A stretch of 21,463 bases of DNA from CAZJYI01 sp964550025 (GTDB lineage Bacteria > Verrucomicrobiota > Kiritimatiellia > UBA8416 > CAYOBW01): the NCBI GenBank assembly GCA_964550025.1, contig CAZJYI010000177.1, positions 1 through 21,463 on the forward strand, written 5' to 3'. Shown in pieces: positions 7,543 to 16,496 of this stretch (its first letter is position 1; every line of letters begins with the position of its first letter). The notes under the pieces were generated by a model. It saw nothing but the letters and a program-made list of their open reading frames with translations, was not told where the DNA came from and did not search any database. The translations under genes were made by a program, and so were the position numbers.

Positions 7543-8285
7543 CTACTCGACGTGCACCCGGTAGAACCTGTTCGCTACCGCGGTCTGTGCGGCGGTGTGG
7601 ACGTTTAGCGGTGGAGTGGCGCTGATGCCCGTCCCCAGAGTCGACCATGTGTTGGACCGCAGATTGGACGCCCCCCGCAGCGAGTAGCTTCGATTCGACA
7701 CGCTGAACCAGCTCAGAACGACATCGGTCCCGTCGCGGGATACGTCGGCGATGGCCAAGACCGACGACGCGTTCGTCGGGTCTGTTCCGGCGTACACCTC
7801 GTCACCGTCCCGCATGCGGTCACCGTCGGTTTCGGGGTTGTCCGGATCGGATCCGTGTGTCCGGACCTCTTCCCAGTCGGTCAGCCTGTCACCGTCGGAA
7901 TCCGTGCCGTCATCGAACGCTTCGTAGGCGCCGACGTCCACCATGCCGTCGTATATGCGGGCGTTCCCGTCGAGGTCGAGTGAACCTGCCATCCGTGCCA
8001 TGTTCGCGCCACCACCGAGCCGTGCACTGTTCCCGCTGACCGTGCAGTGATACAGGTCGGCGTAAGACGACCCGCCGCCGTTATAGGCGCAGCTGTTTCC
8101 GGTCAGGGCGCAATCAAACAGCATACCGCGGTACACGCCACCTCCGCCGTAGTCGGCGTTGTTGCCGCTGATCACGCAGTTCGTCAACACGCCCCCGTGG
8201 GCCAGCGCACCCAGCCGAAACGGTCATGCTGGATGTTGCCGGTGTCCATCGTGTGGCCGTTTGTGAGCGAAACCACCGCCTCCTC
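7543..8285 (-). pseudogene. Decayed beta-helix repeat protein, C-terminal remnant
   Basis: The main frame (8220 to 7543, minus) encodes parallel beta-helix rungs: NCVISGNNADYGGGG, DCALTGNSCAYNGGG, HCTVSGNSARLGGG. A TSP3/EF-hand-like calcium stretch DGTDSDGDRLTDWEE then ETDGDRMRDGDEVYAGTDP follows, and then a C-terminal module ending RFYRVHVE, typical of secreted surface proteins in Kiritimatiellota/Lentisphaerota-like bacteria. The frame is closed by a stop at 8226-8224 with no ATG. Further beta-helix-like sequence (VVSLTNGHTMDTGNIQHD) continues upstream in a different frame (8285 to about 8186). So the 5' part of what should be a much longer gene is frameshifted and lost. A short product from GTG 8190 is possible but would lack a signal peptide. 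Confidence 0.75.
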
Positions 8286-8350
8286 TCAGTTGCCATTGCC
8301 GTCCGTTCACCCCCCTGAGCGGACCATCGTTCCATCCACATCCGCCGCGC

Positions 8351-9097
8351 TCAGGCCGAAAGAGCCTGGATGATGTCTTCGGCTTCGCCCCCCCTGACAA
8401 AGGCCTTGATTTCGGGGCGGGAGACGTATCGGTCCCGGTTCGTGACCATACCGCTGTCGTCGTAGAGAATCACGGGGGTCTGGCTCAACCCCGGGGTTAC
8501 GCGAATCAACTCGGCGAGGCGGTCACCATTCATTCCCGTCAGGATCAGCTTGGTGACAACGGCGCTTGGCTTCGCAGCACCGGCCGCATGCAGTCCATCG
8601 GGCCCCGTCCTTGCACGCATGACCATATACCCGGCAGCACGGATCGCTCTTTCCAACCGGGCACCAAGCGCGTAGTCATCCTCCACGAGCAACACGGTCG
8701 ATCCGGACGGCACCCCCCCGGTACGCGACCTCTTTCCGGTACTCCCGGCCAGGCATTTGGACAAGACGTCGATCAGCACTTCCGGCCCGTACGGCTTGAC
8801 CAGATAGGCGGCAATGTCCTGCCCCTCGAAGAAATCTCCCATGTTGCCCCGTGCCGTGGAGACGATAATCTGTGGTCGCGCCGCGCCGTCACCCAATTCG
8901 CGCAGGAATCGGATGCCGCCCATCTCCGGCATGTTCAAGTCCAGGATGACAACGTCGGGGGCGTCCCTACGCAGGAGGGTCAATCCTGATCTGCCGTCTG
9001 CTGCAGTCTCCACTGCATACCCCTCCGTCTCCAGCATGTCGGTCATCTGCTTCAGCAGATGTGTATCATCGTCCACCACGAGAACGGTCTGCTTCAT
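8351..9097 (-). CDS. Tandem receiver-domain protein with a degenerate second receiver
   Basis: 248 residues. Start ATG 9097 is preceded by AAGGAGG; an in-frame start at 9133 is less likely. Receiver 1 (1-116) is complete: DDD 9-11, phospho-acceptor D53 in VILDLNMPEMGG, T81, and K101 in LVKPYG. Receiver 2 (133-248) keeps the acidic pair (EDD 139-141) and the GMNG loop, but the acceptor position is K183 (VVTKLILTGMNG) and the conserved lysine near the end is replaced (AFVRGG). It cannot be phosphorylated in the normal way. There is no output domain, so it probably acts by protein contacts or as a phosphate sink. It is transcribed divergently from the OmpR-type regulator at 9397, suggesting it belongs to the same signalling pathway. 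Confidence 0.85.
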   Translation of the reverse strand: MKQTVLVVDDDTHLLKQMTDMLETEGYAVETAADGRSGLTLLRRDAPDVVILDLNMPEMGGIRFLRELGDGAARPQIIVSTARGNMGDFFEGQDIAAYLVKPYGPEVLIDVLSKCLAGSTGKRSRTGGVPSGSTVLLVEDDYALGARLERAIRAAGYMVMRARTGPDGLHAAGAAKPSAVVTKLILTGMNGDRLAELIRVTPGLSQTPVILYDDSGMVTNRDRYVSRPEIKAFVRGGEAEDIIQALSA

Positions 9098-9276
9098 CGG
9101 TCGGCCTCCTTCTACGACGGTTTTGCATCCCATTCGTTCCTCATCGCGAACCGGCAGGCGATGCGACCTGCCACTGCGCTCGTCCTACACTGAACTGCAC
9201 GCCGCCCGTTGCCGAACACGCCCGTGCATTTGCCCCTATGGTCTCGCCGACCGGCGGCAAGCTCAACGAAGAAACC

Positions 9277-9292
9277 GTTACAGATCTGTAAC
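9277..9292. promoter_or_regulatory. Perfect 16-bp palindrome, candidate response-regulator operator
   Basis: GTTACAGATCTGTAAC lies in the 299-base region between the divergent receiver gene (start 9097) and regulator gene (start 9397). It has the TTACA-N4-TGTAA form seen in copper-type (CopR/PcoR/CusR-like) boxes. It also contains the direct repeat GTTACAG/GTAACAG at 11-base spacing, the usual geometry for OmpR-family regulators. The rest of this intergenic region shows nothing further. Confidence 0.55.
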
Positions 9293-9396
9293 AGCTTTCG
9301 CGTTGCGGTTTCCCACCTCCAGGGGCGAGAATGTCTGCCAATGGTCGAGGAGAGTCAGCATTTGTGAGTAGCTCCGACTTGTGGTAGGTGTTTCGT

Positions 9397-10083
9397 ATGC
9401 GCATCCTGGTGGTAGAAGACGACACGGAGACAGCGTTCGATCTGAAGACCGACCTGCGGTCCGAGGGACACGACGTCATGAACGCCTATGACGGCGAGTC
9501 GGCCCTGGAAATGACCAGGGCGCAGAACTTCGACGCCGTCGTGCTCGACATCATGATGCCCAAAATGGACGGATTGGAAGTCCTGGCCCGCATGCGCGCG
9601 GAGAACAACGATACGCCCGTCATCGTGTTGTCGGCGCGTTCCGCGTACGATGACCGCGTCGAGGGTCTGGGGGTCGGCGCCGACGACTACATGACCAAGC
9701 CGTTCGGCATCGAGGAACTCCTGGCTCGCCTCGACAACATCACGCGCCGCCACCGCAAGGAACTGGCGGACGAGCTCGTTCTCGACGACGTGGTCGTGGA
9801 CCTGCATTCGCATGCCGTGACCCGGGGCGGAGAAGTCGTCTACCTGCGACCGCGCGAGTTCGCCCTGCTGGTAACGATGGCCCAGGCGCGGGGGCGCATC
9901 TTCACAAAGGACCAGCTGCACAAACGGGTCTGGGGTTACGACTTCGACCCGCAGACCAACCTGGTCCGTGTAACCATCGCACGACTGCGGGAACAGATCG
10001 ACCGGGGCCGCGAGCTCCCCCTGATCGAAACCGTTCACGGCGTCGGCTACCGGGTGAGGAAAGATGAAACTCCCGACTCCTGA
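9397..10083 (+). CDS. OmpR/PhoB-family response regulator
   Basis: 228 residues. The receiver domain (1-118) has all key residues: E7-D8-D9, phospho-acceptor D51 in VVLDIMMPKMDG, S79, and K101 in TKPFG. The winged-helix DNA-binding domain (about 130-226) shows YLRPREFALLVTMAQARGRI, QLHKRVWGYDFDPQTNLVRV and a closing VHGVGYRVRK. ATG 9397 is preferred to GTG 9388, because MRILVVEDD is the canonical beginning. The gene overlaps the histidine kinase by 20 bases, so the pair is cotranscribed and coupled. It may bind the palindrome at 9277-9292 and so regulate itself and the divergent receiver protein. Confidence 0.95.
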   Translation: MRILVVEDDTETAFDLKTDLRSEGHDVMNAYDGESALEMTRAQNFDAVVLDIMMPKMDGLEVLARMRAENNDTPVIVLSARSAYDDRVEGLGVGADDYMTKPFGIEELLARLDNITRRHRKELADELVLDDVVVDLHSHAVTRGGEVVYLRPREFALLVTMAQARGRIFTKDQLHKRVWGYDFDPQTNLVRVTIARLREQIDRGRELPLIETVHGVGYRVRKDETPDS

Positions 10084-11086
10084 GTCTCTGAAGCTGAGAT
10101 TGGCCGCGCTTTCGTGCACCATGGTCGGAACGATCATGTGCGCCGGATGGCTACTCTCAGCATCTCTGCCCACACACATGCTGGTTGGAACCGGTTTGCT
10201 CCTTCTCATCCTGGCGGGCCTTTCGGGATGGGCCGTCGCCGACCGTGTGCTGAGACCGATAGACAAGATCGTCGATGCCACCCGAGAAGTGTCCGGGCCA
10301 TCCCCGGGCACCCAAATCGACGCGAAAGGCGGCAGTCGAGAACTCGACGAACTGATCACCATGATCAATGCCATGCTGGAACGATTGCAGCAGGGCTTCG
10401 AGCGTTCTCAGCGTTTCACGGCGGACGCGTCCCACGAGCTGAAGACACCGCTCACCATTCTGTACGGCCGGCTCAATCGCGCCCTGCAACAGGCGGATAA
10501 CGAGAGCTACCAGCGGCTCTTCGCCGGTCTCCTTAGCGAGGTGGAACGACTGACCGCCATCGTCGAGAAGCTGCTTCTGCTCTCGCAGGCAGACTCCGGG
10601 GGACTGGCGTTGAAACGCGAGTCGGTCGACCTCTCCGAGTTCATTTCGCTACTGGCGGAGGACATTGGACATATGGACAGCGCGGTCGTCATACGTACGA
10701 ACGTCGAGTCCGGCATCACGGTCGAGGGGGACCGCAGCCTTCTGCGGCAGGTATTCTACAACCTGGCGAGCAACGCGGTTAGGTACTCGAGGCGGGAGAG
10801 GATCGTGGAAATGGCGCTGAGAAAGGCGGGGAACCAGGCCCTGTTCATCATATCCAACCCGGCCGACAGCATATCGCCAGAAAACCGGGAACTCATCTTC
10901 GAGCGCTTCTACAGTTTCGAACGTTCCCACAACCGCGGTACGGCAGGGGCCGGACTCGGCTTGAGTCTGGCCAAAGAGATCATCCTGGCGCACCGGGGCG
11001 ATATCGAATTGGATACCTGCCGGGAGGGTTTCGTCGTTTTCCGGGTGAAGCTACCGTTGTCGAATGAAACAGAGCTCGACGCTTGA
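10064..11086 (+). CDS. Membrane sensor histidine kinase (CusS-like class)
   Basis: 340 residues. Two membrane segments (about 13-34 and 39-58) are separated by only a few residues, so there is almost no extracytoplasmic sensor domain. A HAMP-like linker (DRVLRPIDKIVDATREV, 60-76) follows. The dimerisation box holds the phospho-acceptor H124 in RFTADASHELKTPLT. The ATPase domain has the N box (QVFYNLASNAVRYS), an FERFYSFERS F box and the G2 box GAGLGLSLAKEI. The G1 box reads ISNPADSISPEN, the Asn-Pro form found in CusS-type kinases and not DxGxG. Shine-Dalgarno GTGAGGAAAG precedes ATG 10064. The partner is the overlapping response regulator. The stimulus is unknown; lack of a sensor domain suggests membrane or transmembrane-partner sensing. 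Confidence 0.93.
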   Translation: MKLPTPESLKLRLAALSCTMVGTIMCAGWLLSASLPTHMLVGTGLLLLILAGLSGWAVADRVLRPIDKIVDATREVSGPSPGTQIDAKGGSRELDELITMINAMLERLQQGFERSQRFTADASHELKTPLTILYGRLNRALQQADNESYQRLFAGLLSEVERLTAIVEKLLLLSQADSGGLALKRESVDLSEFISLLAEDIGHMDSAVVIRTNVESGITVEGDRSLLRQVFYNLASNAVRYSRRERIVEMALRKAGNQALFIISNPADSISPENRELIFERFYSFERSHNRGTAGAGLGLSLAKEIILAHRGDIELDTCREGFVVFRVKLPLSNETELDA

Positions 11087-11107
11087 ACACTTAGTCAGAA
11101 CAAGACA

Positions 11108-14100
11108 ATGTCCGAAGAGCAGAACAGCAACGCATCACACATGGACCCGAAGAAGACCGTGAAGTCGCCGGGCGCGGAGGACGCACAGATTGCCGCGGAC
11201 GAGATTGCCCCCCGGATCGGCGGGACATCGGGGCGTTACGTGGTCGGCGAGGAGATTGCCAGGGGCGGGATGGGCGCCGTCTACCGCGCGTTCGACACGC
11301 AACTGGGACGTGACCTGGCCATAAAGGTCCTGCTGCCGCAGCACAAGAAAAATGCGGATGTCTTCTGGAGGTTCATCGACGAGGCGCAGATTCACGGGCA
11401 ACTCCAGCACCCCGGCATCGCCCCGATCTACGAGCTCGGGCAACTCGATGACCGTCGCCCCTTCTTCAGCATGAAGCTGATCCGTGGCCGGACGCTCGCA
11501 ACGGCCATCAGCGATCAGGAGCTGTCGGCCCAGGAAACGGCCGCGGCGCTCAAGGTCTTCGAAAACGTGTGCCAGACAATGGCCTATGCGCACAGCCGCC
11601 GCGTCGTGCATCGCGATCTGAAGCCGTCCAACGTGATGGTGGGCGCCTTTGGGGAGGTCCAGGTGATGGATTGGGGGCTGGCCAAGGTGCTCGGCCCCTC
11701 AAGCCCTGCGCAAACGCAACCGGCTCAGGAGGCGCCAGCTTCCCTCGTGGCGCCGGGACAACCTGCAGGTACGACCCCGCAGACACGGCGAACCGGCGGC
11801 GCGATCAGGGTACCGCCGCCTGATTCGGATGCAGGCGAGTCAATCCCGAGTTCAAGCAAAACCCTGCACGGCGAGATGATTGGCACCCCCGCCTACGCCG
11901 CGCCGGAACAGGTAAGGGGCGAGCTTGACCGTCTTGATGCACGGGCCGACGTGTTCGGTCTCGGTGCAATCCTCTGCGAAATCCTGACCGGTGAAGCGCC
12001 GTACACCGGAAGCTCGAGGGACGTTCTCCGCAGGGCCGCCTCCGGCGACGTATCGAACGCTCTCGCCCGCCTGGAACGCTGCGGAGCGGAGCGGCCGCTG
12101 ATCGAACTGGCGCGCGAATGCCTGGCACCCATGCCGGAAGACCGGCCCGAGCACGCGGGAATCGTGGCCAAACGGCTGAGTGCCTACTTCGAAGCCGTGG
12201 ATCAACGTCTGCACGAAGCGCAGATCGCCCGCATCGAAGCCGACGCGCGGGCCGCAGAGGCCGTGCGGCGCCATCGGCTCTATTGCGCGGTGGCGGGACT
12301 TCTGCTGGTGCTGCTGATCGGGGCGTCGGTCGCCGCGACGGTCTTCCGCAAACAACGGGAGCGGCAATCCGAGCTCGCGACGGAGATCGGGATCCAGAAG
12401 ACCGAGGTCGAGCAGCAGAAGGAGGCGGCCGAGAGCAACCTCGAATTGGCGAGGGCCGAGTCGGAACGCCGCCGTCAACTGCTGTATGCAGCCGACATGC
12501 AGCAGGCGCCGCTGATCTGGGAGCGCGACGACATGCCGGTCGCCAAGCTGGTCAACCTGCTGGACGAGCATGTGCCGGCAGACGATGAAGACGACCTGCG
12601 CGGCTTCGAATGGCACTACCACCGCCTCCTGGTCGACTCCGGCGCCACCGTGGTTGAGGCGCCCGGTGTCGGAATGGCCGTGACCCTGGAAGACGAGATC
12701 TGCCTGGTGAAGAGTGACGGCACGATCGAAATGCGGGACGGCGAGACGGGGGAGGTGGCCCGGTCGCGAACTCTCGATGAATATGACCGGACCGGCCTGC
12801 ACACATTGTGTCCCCAGGGACGCACGGTCGCTTTCTTCCTCGACGGCGTTGTTCGCGTAGAAAGCTGCAGGGAACCGCGCACACTACAGGCCTTTCCCGT
12901 GGACTTTGCGCCTTACTACCTCACCTATTCCACCGATGGTCAATACCTTGGGATTGCGGAACGGATTGGCAAGAACCCTCCTCAAGTCCAATGGTTCAAC
13001 GTGGTAACGGGCGACTCGATGGAGCTGCCCGTAGAGCCGGACAATGCCGTTCTGGATATGTTGCACTTCGCGCCACGGGCCAACCTGGTTATCAGGACCG
13101 AGGAGAAGCTGCGCAACAGACTGGGCATTTACTACCTGTCCGATGACTTTTGTGAAGTCGTCTCTGCGCGGCAGATCAGTCCTCTCAGCGGCGCGACATT
13201 GGGACAATTGACGCTCGGGAAAGACGGTCGGTTCGCCATCGTGGCCAACCCGTCTACCGGTGCAGGCTTTCTGCTTCGCTTCGGAGGTCGCCGTTACCAG
13301 GGGCGCCGGCTTGAGAATCTGCCGTCGCTGGCCCGTGCGGCCATGAGTATCGACGGCACACGCCTCGCGTTGGGCACGCACGAAGGCCTGATCAAAGTGT
13401 TGAGTGTTGCCGCCTCCACGGACGACCTGACCGTTAAGCCGATTCGCGTCTTGAAGGCACACGTTCGCCGGATTCGCTCCCTGGCATTCACATCGTCATC
13501 CGGCCGTCTGGTCAGTCATGACGGCGAGATCATGCGGATCTGGGACCTCACACAATCTCCGGAATTGCATGCCACAATACCCGAACAGGAAGGCACGTGT
13601 GAAGACGTCGCCTTCTCTCCGGATGGCCGGTGGCTCGCCGCATCCGACTACATTTCGGATTTGGTCAAGCTGCGTGATGCACGAACGGGTGCGGTGGCCT
13701 GGACGCGCAAGGCCGGCCACAAAGCGAGTTTCGGGGCGGCCTTCTCGCCTGACGGCCGTTACGTAGCCTTTGGGCACCGGGGGAGCGTGGTCACGGTCTG
13801 GGACTCCGAATCCGGCGAAAAGCTCGCGACGCTTCCCCGAGGGAACCCGAAGCGCGCGGCTCTCTCGGTGGCATTCTCGCCGTGCGGCGAACGGCTCTTG
13901 GTGGGCTTCGGCTTCCCCGGCGGTCACAACACGGCCATTACCCGCGAGCCCGTGGTGTGGGACTGGCAGAGAAACGAAGAGGTGCATTCATTCGAAGAAC
14001 ACGAGAATGCCTGCACGGCAATACTGTTCTCCGCCGACGGATCGCGAATCCTTACCGCGAGCGACATGGGAGCGGTCTATCTCTGGGACGCTGCCAGTTT

Positions 14101-14524
14101 CCAGCTCATCGGCCACATGGCCAACCCTGACGGGCTTCACGTCAGATCCTCGTGGGGCCAGTCCATCGCCGACATAGCCCTCTCACCCTGCGGTCAACTG
14201 CTCGCGATTGCCAGCGAAGGCGGGGGCGTGTTCATGTTCAACATGGAGGACGGCAAGCTGGTACGGGCGTTCGGCCGGCACGCAGGCCGTGTACACGGCG
14301 TAGCCTTCAGTCCGGACGGGCTGACGCTCGCGTCCGCCGGCACGGACGAAAACGTACGGCTGTGGCACGTACAGACGGGGCGGGAGCTGATGGCGCTGGG
14401 AACGAAGATCCGTTACCTTGCCGTAGCCTTCTCTCCCGACGGCCACCAACTCGTCGCAGGGGGCATGGCCAGCAGCAGGGGCGGGAACCGAATCGACATC
14501 TGGCGGCTGCCGGCGACACCGTGA
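11108..14524 (+). CDS. Membrane Ser/Thr protein kinase with C-terminal WD40 repeats
   Basis: 1138 residues. The Hanks-type kinase domain (about 42-355) has a glycine loop ARGGMGAV, catalytic K73 (AIKVL), HRDLKPSN with H168-D170, DWG at 188-190 in place of DFG, and GTPAYAAPEQV from 259. About 68 residues rich in Pro/Gly/Ala/Ser/Thr separate DWG from GTP, an unusually long activation segment. A single membrane helix follows (about 391-415), then a coiled coil (about 416-465). Beyond about 510 there are WD40-like units: RIWDL, AFSPDGRWLAASD, VWDSESGEKLATL, LWDAASF, AFSPDGLTLASAGTDENVRL, DIWRLP. Kinase-TM-WD40 architecture is common in Planctomycetes and relatives. It starts 21 bases after the histidine kinase, suggesting cotranscription and cross-talk between two phospho-signalling types. 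No clear Shine-Dalgarno. Confidence 0.93.
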   Translation: MSEEQNSNASHMDPKKTVKSPGAEDAQIAADEIAPRIGGTSGRYVVGEEIARGGMGAVYRAFDTQLGRDLAIKVLLPQHKKNADVFWRFIDEAQIHGQLQHPGIAPIYELGQLDDRRPFFSMKLIRGRTLATAISDQELSAQETAAALKVFENVCQTMAYAHSRRVVHRDLKPSNVMVGAFGEVQVMDWGLAKVLGPSSPAQTQPAQEAPASLVAPGQPAGTTPQTRRTGGAIRVPPPDSDAGESIPSSSKTLHGEMIGTPAYAAPEQVRGELDRLDARADVFGLGAILCEILTGEAPYTGSSRDVLRRAASGDVSNALARLERCGAERPLIELARECLAPMPEDRPEHAGIVAKRLSAYFEAVDQRLHEAQIARIEADARAAEAVRRHRLYCAVAGLLLVLLIGASVAATVFRKQRERQSELATEIGIQKTEVEQQKEAAESNLELARAESERRRQLLYAADMQQAPLIWERDDMPVAKLVNLLDEHVPADDEDDLRGFEWHYHRLLVDSGATVVEAPGVGMAVTLEDEICLVKSDGTIEMRDGETGEVARSRTLDEYDRTGLHTLCPQGRTVAFFLDGVVRVESCREPRTLQAFPVDFAPYYLTYSTDGQYLGIAERIGKNPPQVQWFNVVTGDSMELPVEPDNAVLDMLHFAPRANLVIRTEEKLRNRLGIYYLSDDFCEVVSARQISPLSGATLGQLTLGKDGRFAIVANPSTGAGFLLRFGGRRYQGRRLENLPSLARAAMSIDGTRLALGTHEGLIKVLSVAASTDDLTVKPIRVLKAHVRRIRSLAFTSSSGRLVSHDGEIMRIWDLTQSPELHATIPEQEGTCEDVAFSPDGRWLAASDYISDLVKLRDARTGAVAWTRKAGHKASFGAAFSPDGRYVAFGHRGSVVTVWDSESGEKLATLPRGNPKRAALSVAFSPCGERLLVGFGFPGGHNTAITREPVVWDWQRNEEVHSFEEHENACTAILFSADGSRILTASDMGAVYLWDAASFQLIGHMANPDGLHVRSSWGQSIADIALSPCGQLLAIASEGGGVFMFNMEDGKLVRAFGRHAGRVHGVAFSPDGLTLASAGTDENVRLWHVQTGRELMALGTKIRYLAVAFSPDGHQLVAGGMASSRGGNRIDIWRLPATP

Positions 14525-14553
14525 CGACCGTGCGCATCTGAACCGCTGCTCGG

Positions 14554-16386
14554 TCAATCAGGCATCAGCAATCGGCAGCCTGGTTGTGGGCGGATCCATT
14601 TGGTGCCGGTTTCGCTGACACGACCGTTTTCAAGCACGAGCTCGGCCAATATCGCCCGGCCGGCCCCGCGGTTGTAGCGGTAGAGATAGTACCTCCGACC
14701 GGGATAGGCGGCCACCAGCTCGTCGTAGCATTCCCTGGGGTCGGCGCGGCGAACGAGGCGGCGGGCAAAGATGATGTCTCCTTCCAGATCAATGTCGTTC
14801 AGCATGAACCCGGTCGCGTAGTAGTCGTTGTGCTTGCTGTAGGACCAGCGGCGTGTCCGCCACAGCGCGTCTTGGAATGTTCCTTCGAAGTGGTGTGCGT
14901 ACTCGTAGGCGTCAATGAACACGACGGCATTCGTGATGCCATACTCCTCGACGACACGCGGCAGCACGGCTTCCACGTCCCCGTGATTGTCGTCGTAGTG
15001 CTTGTGGTATTCCCTCGTGCCACGCACGACGGCGAACAGGACGGACCCAAGCACAAGCGCACGGGCGACACGGGCGAGTCCGCCTCTCGTACCCGGATCG
15101 TCGAGAAAGGCGTGCAAGCCGGCCGCTCCCAGGAGCAGGAGAAAAGGGGTTGCTTCATAGAGATACCGGCCAGGATAGAACTCCTCCCAGTACCAGAAGC
15201 ACGCGAAGAGAGCCACGAGCCCCAGCAGGGGCAGGAGCAGCCATCCATCCTTCCAGCGAGCGCGCCCGCGCAGAAGAGGGAACAGGCAGAATAAAAAGGA
15301 TGCAATAGGCCATCCAAGGAGGTGCTGGTTGAGTGCTCGCCCGCGGCGCAGAGTGAAGTCAATTGCCTCGGCAACACTGTGAGACTGTCTGCTGTCGAAC
15401 CGGCCGAACCCCATGCGGCCACGCGTTCCCAAGGCCAGTGTGTGGCCCGCCGTAAGGAAGTCGCCGGTAATCTGGTGCTGGTACCAGAGCTGTATGCCGA
15501 GAGCTCCGGCAACCAGGAGAACGGCCAGGGCTGCCGCTCGCCACGCGACCAGGAGCCGACGGTATTGAACCAGCGCACCCACGGCTACGGTGACGCCCAC
15601 GACCACGGCCGGAAGCGGACGGCACAGGAACGCGAGCCCAAGGCTGGCTCCCGCAATCAGACCGTGCACCATCTTCCCGTGCTCCAGCATGCGGAGAACC
15701 GACCACCAGCACAGCAGGCAGAGGAAGGCGGTGGCAGTGTGGGAGAGGTGCGTAGCGCCGATCACCCCGGCAAAAGGAGACAGAAAGACCAGCAGGCCCG
15801 CCGTTCTACCCGCATGCTCTTCATGAAGCTCTCTGCCCAGTAGCACCACAAGGACGGCGATACCGCCGGTGAGCACGGGGTTCATCAACCACGGCGCACC
15901 GAGGGCTTCCCCGACGGCGAGAAGCAGCGGCCAGCCTGGCGGATACATGCTGCACCAATGGGACAAGCCGAATTGCGGGCCCAGAACGGCATACTGGCGG
16001 AAGAAATCCCAGTTCTGAGGGGCAGGCAGCGTCACACCACCTTGCAGGAAGATCCGTGCCTGGAACAGTGCCGCCACACTGTCGTCCATGTGAGGTACTC
16101 CCTGGAACAGGGAGAACGACGTGCGAACGGTCATGAGAACGGTGGCAACAAAGAGAAACAGGCAGAACATCTTCAGTGAGGCGCCGTAGATCCAGCGCGC
16201 GACCCGGGCTCTCAACTCGTCGAGTCCAGGGACCCATGTCAATGCCATCGCGGCCGCGATGCAGGCCGCGGCGCTGAGGGGGTGCGTCCAGGCCGCGTCA
16301 TTCAAGGGCACCCGGCAGTATGCCAGGGATCCGAGCAGCACAAGCCAGCCCGTCAGAGTCAGAATGGTTGTTCGTGCTCGTATCAC
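14554..16386 (-). CDS. GT-C-like polytopic membrane glycosyltransferase (GT39/PMT-ArnT type)
   Basis: Start chosen at GTG 16386, preceded by CGAGGA, giving 610 residues that open directly into the first membrane helix (IRARTTILTLTGWLVLLGSL). The open frame extends to 16626, but its first 80 codons are arginine-rich, cover the divergent gene's start and look non-coding; ATG 16440 is an alternative. There are about ten hydrophobic segments. The first large outer loop carries the acidic pair D101-D102 (HMDDSVAALFQARIFLQGG) and HWCSMYPPGWP, as in dolichyl/undecaprenyl-phosphate sugar-dependent GT-C enzymes. A soluble C-terminal part (about 490-610) contains NAVVFIDAYEYAHHFEGTFQ and YYLYRYNRGAGRAI. 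It probably transfers a sugar from a polyprenyl-phosphate donor outside the cytoplasmic membrane; acceptor unknown. It converges with the kinase gene 29 bases away. Confidence 0.75.
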   Translation of the reverse strand: MIRARTTILTLTGWLVLLGSLAYCRVPLNDAAWTHPLSAAACIAAAMALTWVPGLDELRARVARWIYGASLKMFCLFLFVATVLMTVRTSFSLFQGVPHMDDSVAALFQARIFLQGGVTLPAPQNWDFFRQYAVLGPQFGLSHWCSMYPPGWPLLLAVGEALGAPWLMNPVLTGGIAVLVVLLGRELHEEHAGRTAGLLVFLSPFAGVIGATHLSHTATAFLCLLCWWSVLRMLEHGKMVHGLIAGASLGLAFLCRPLPAVVVGVTVAVGALVQYRRLLVAWRAAALAVLLVAGALGIQLWYQHQITGDFLTAGHTLALGTRGRMGFGRFDSRQSHSVAEAIDFTLRRGRALNQHLLGWPIASFLFCLFPLLRGRARWKDGWLLLPLLGLVALFACFWYWEEFYPGRYLYEATPFLLLLGAAGLHAFLDDPGTRGGLARVARALVLGSVLFAVVRGTREYHKHYDDNHGDVEAVLPRVVEEYGITNAVVFIDAYEYAHHFEGTFQDALWRTRRWSYSKHNDYYATGFMLNDIDLEGDIIFARRLVRRADPRECYDELVAAYPGRRYYLYRYNRGAGRAILAELVLENGRVSETGTKWIRPQPGCRLLMPD

Positions 16387-16496
16387 GGCGTCCTCGATGA
16401 AGCAGCAACCTACCAGTCTCGTATCTCCGGCGAAAGGCATTGTTTTTGCCGACCGACGGTGGCAACATGCCCAGCTCTCAACGAAATGGAGGGACG

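Noticed and set aside
9355..10374. Minus-strand 339-codon frame opposite the response regulator
   Set aside because: It is antisense to a full OmpR-type regulator and kinase and shows no family features.
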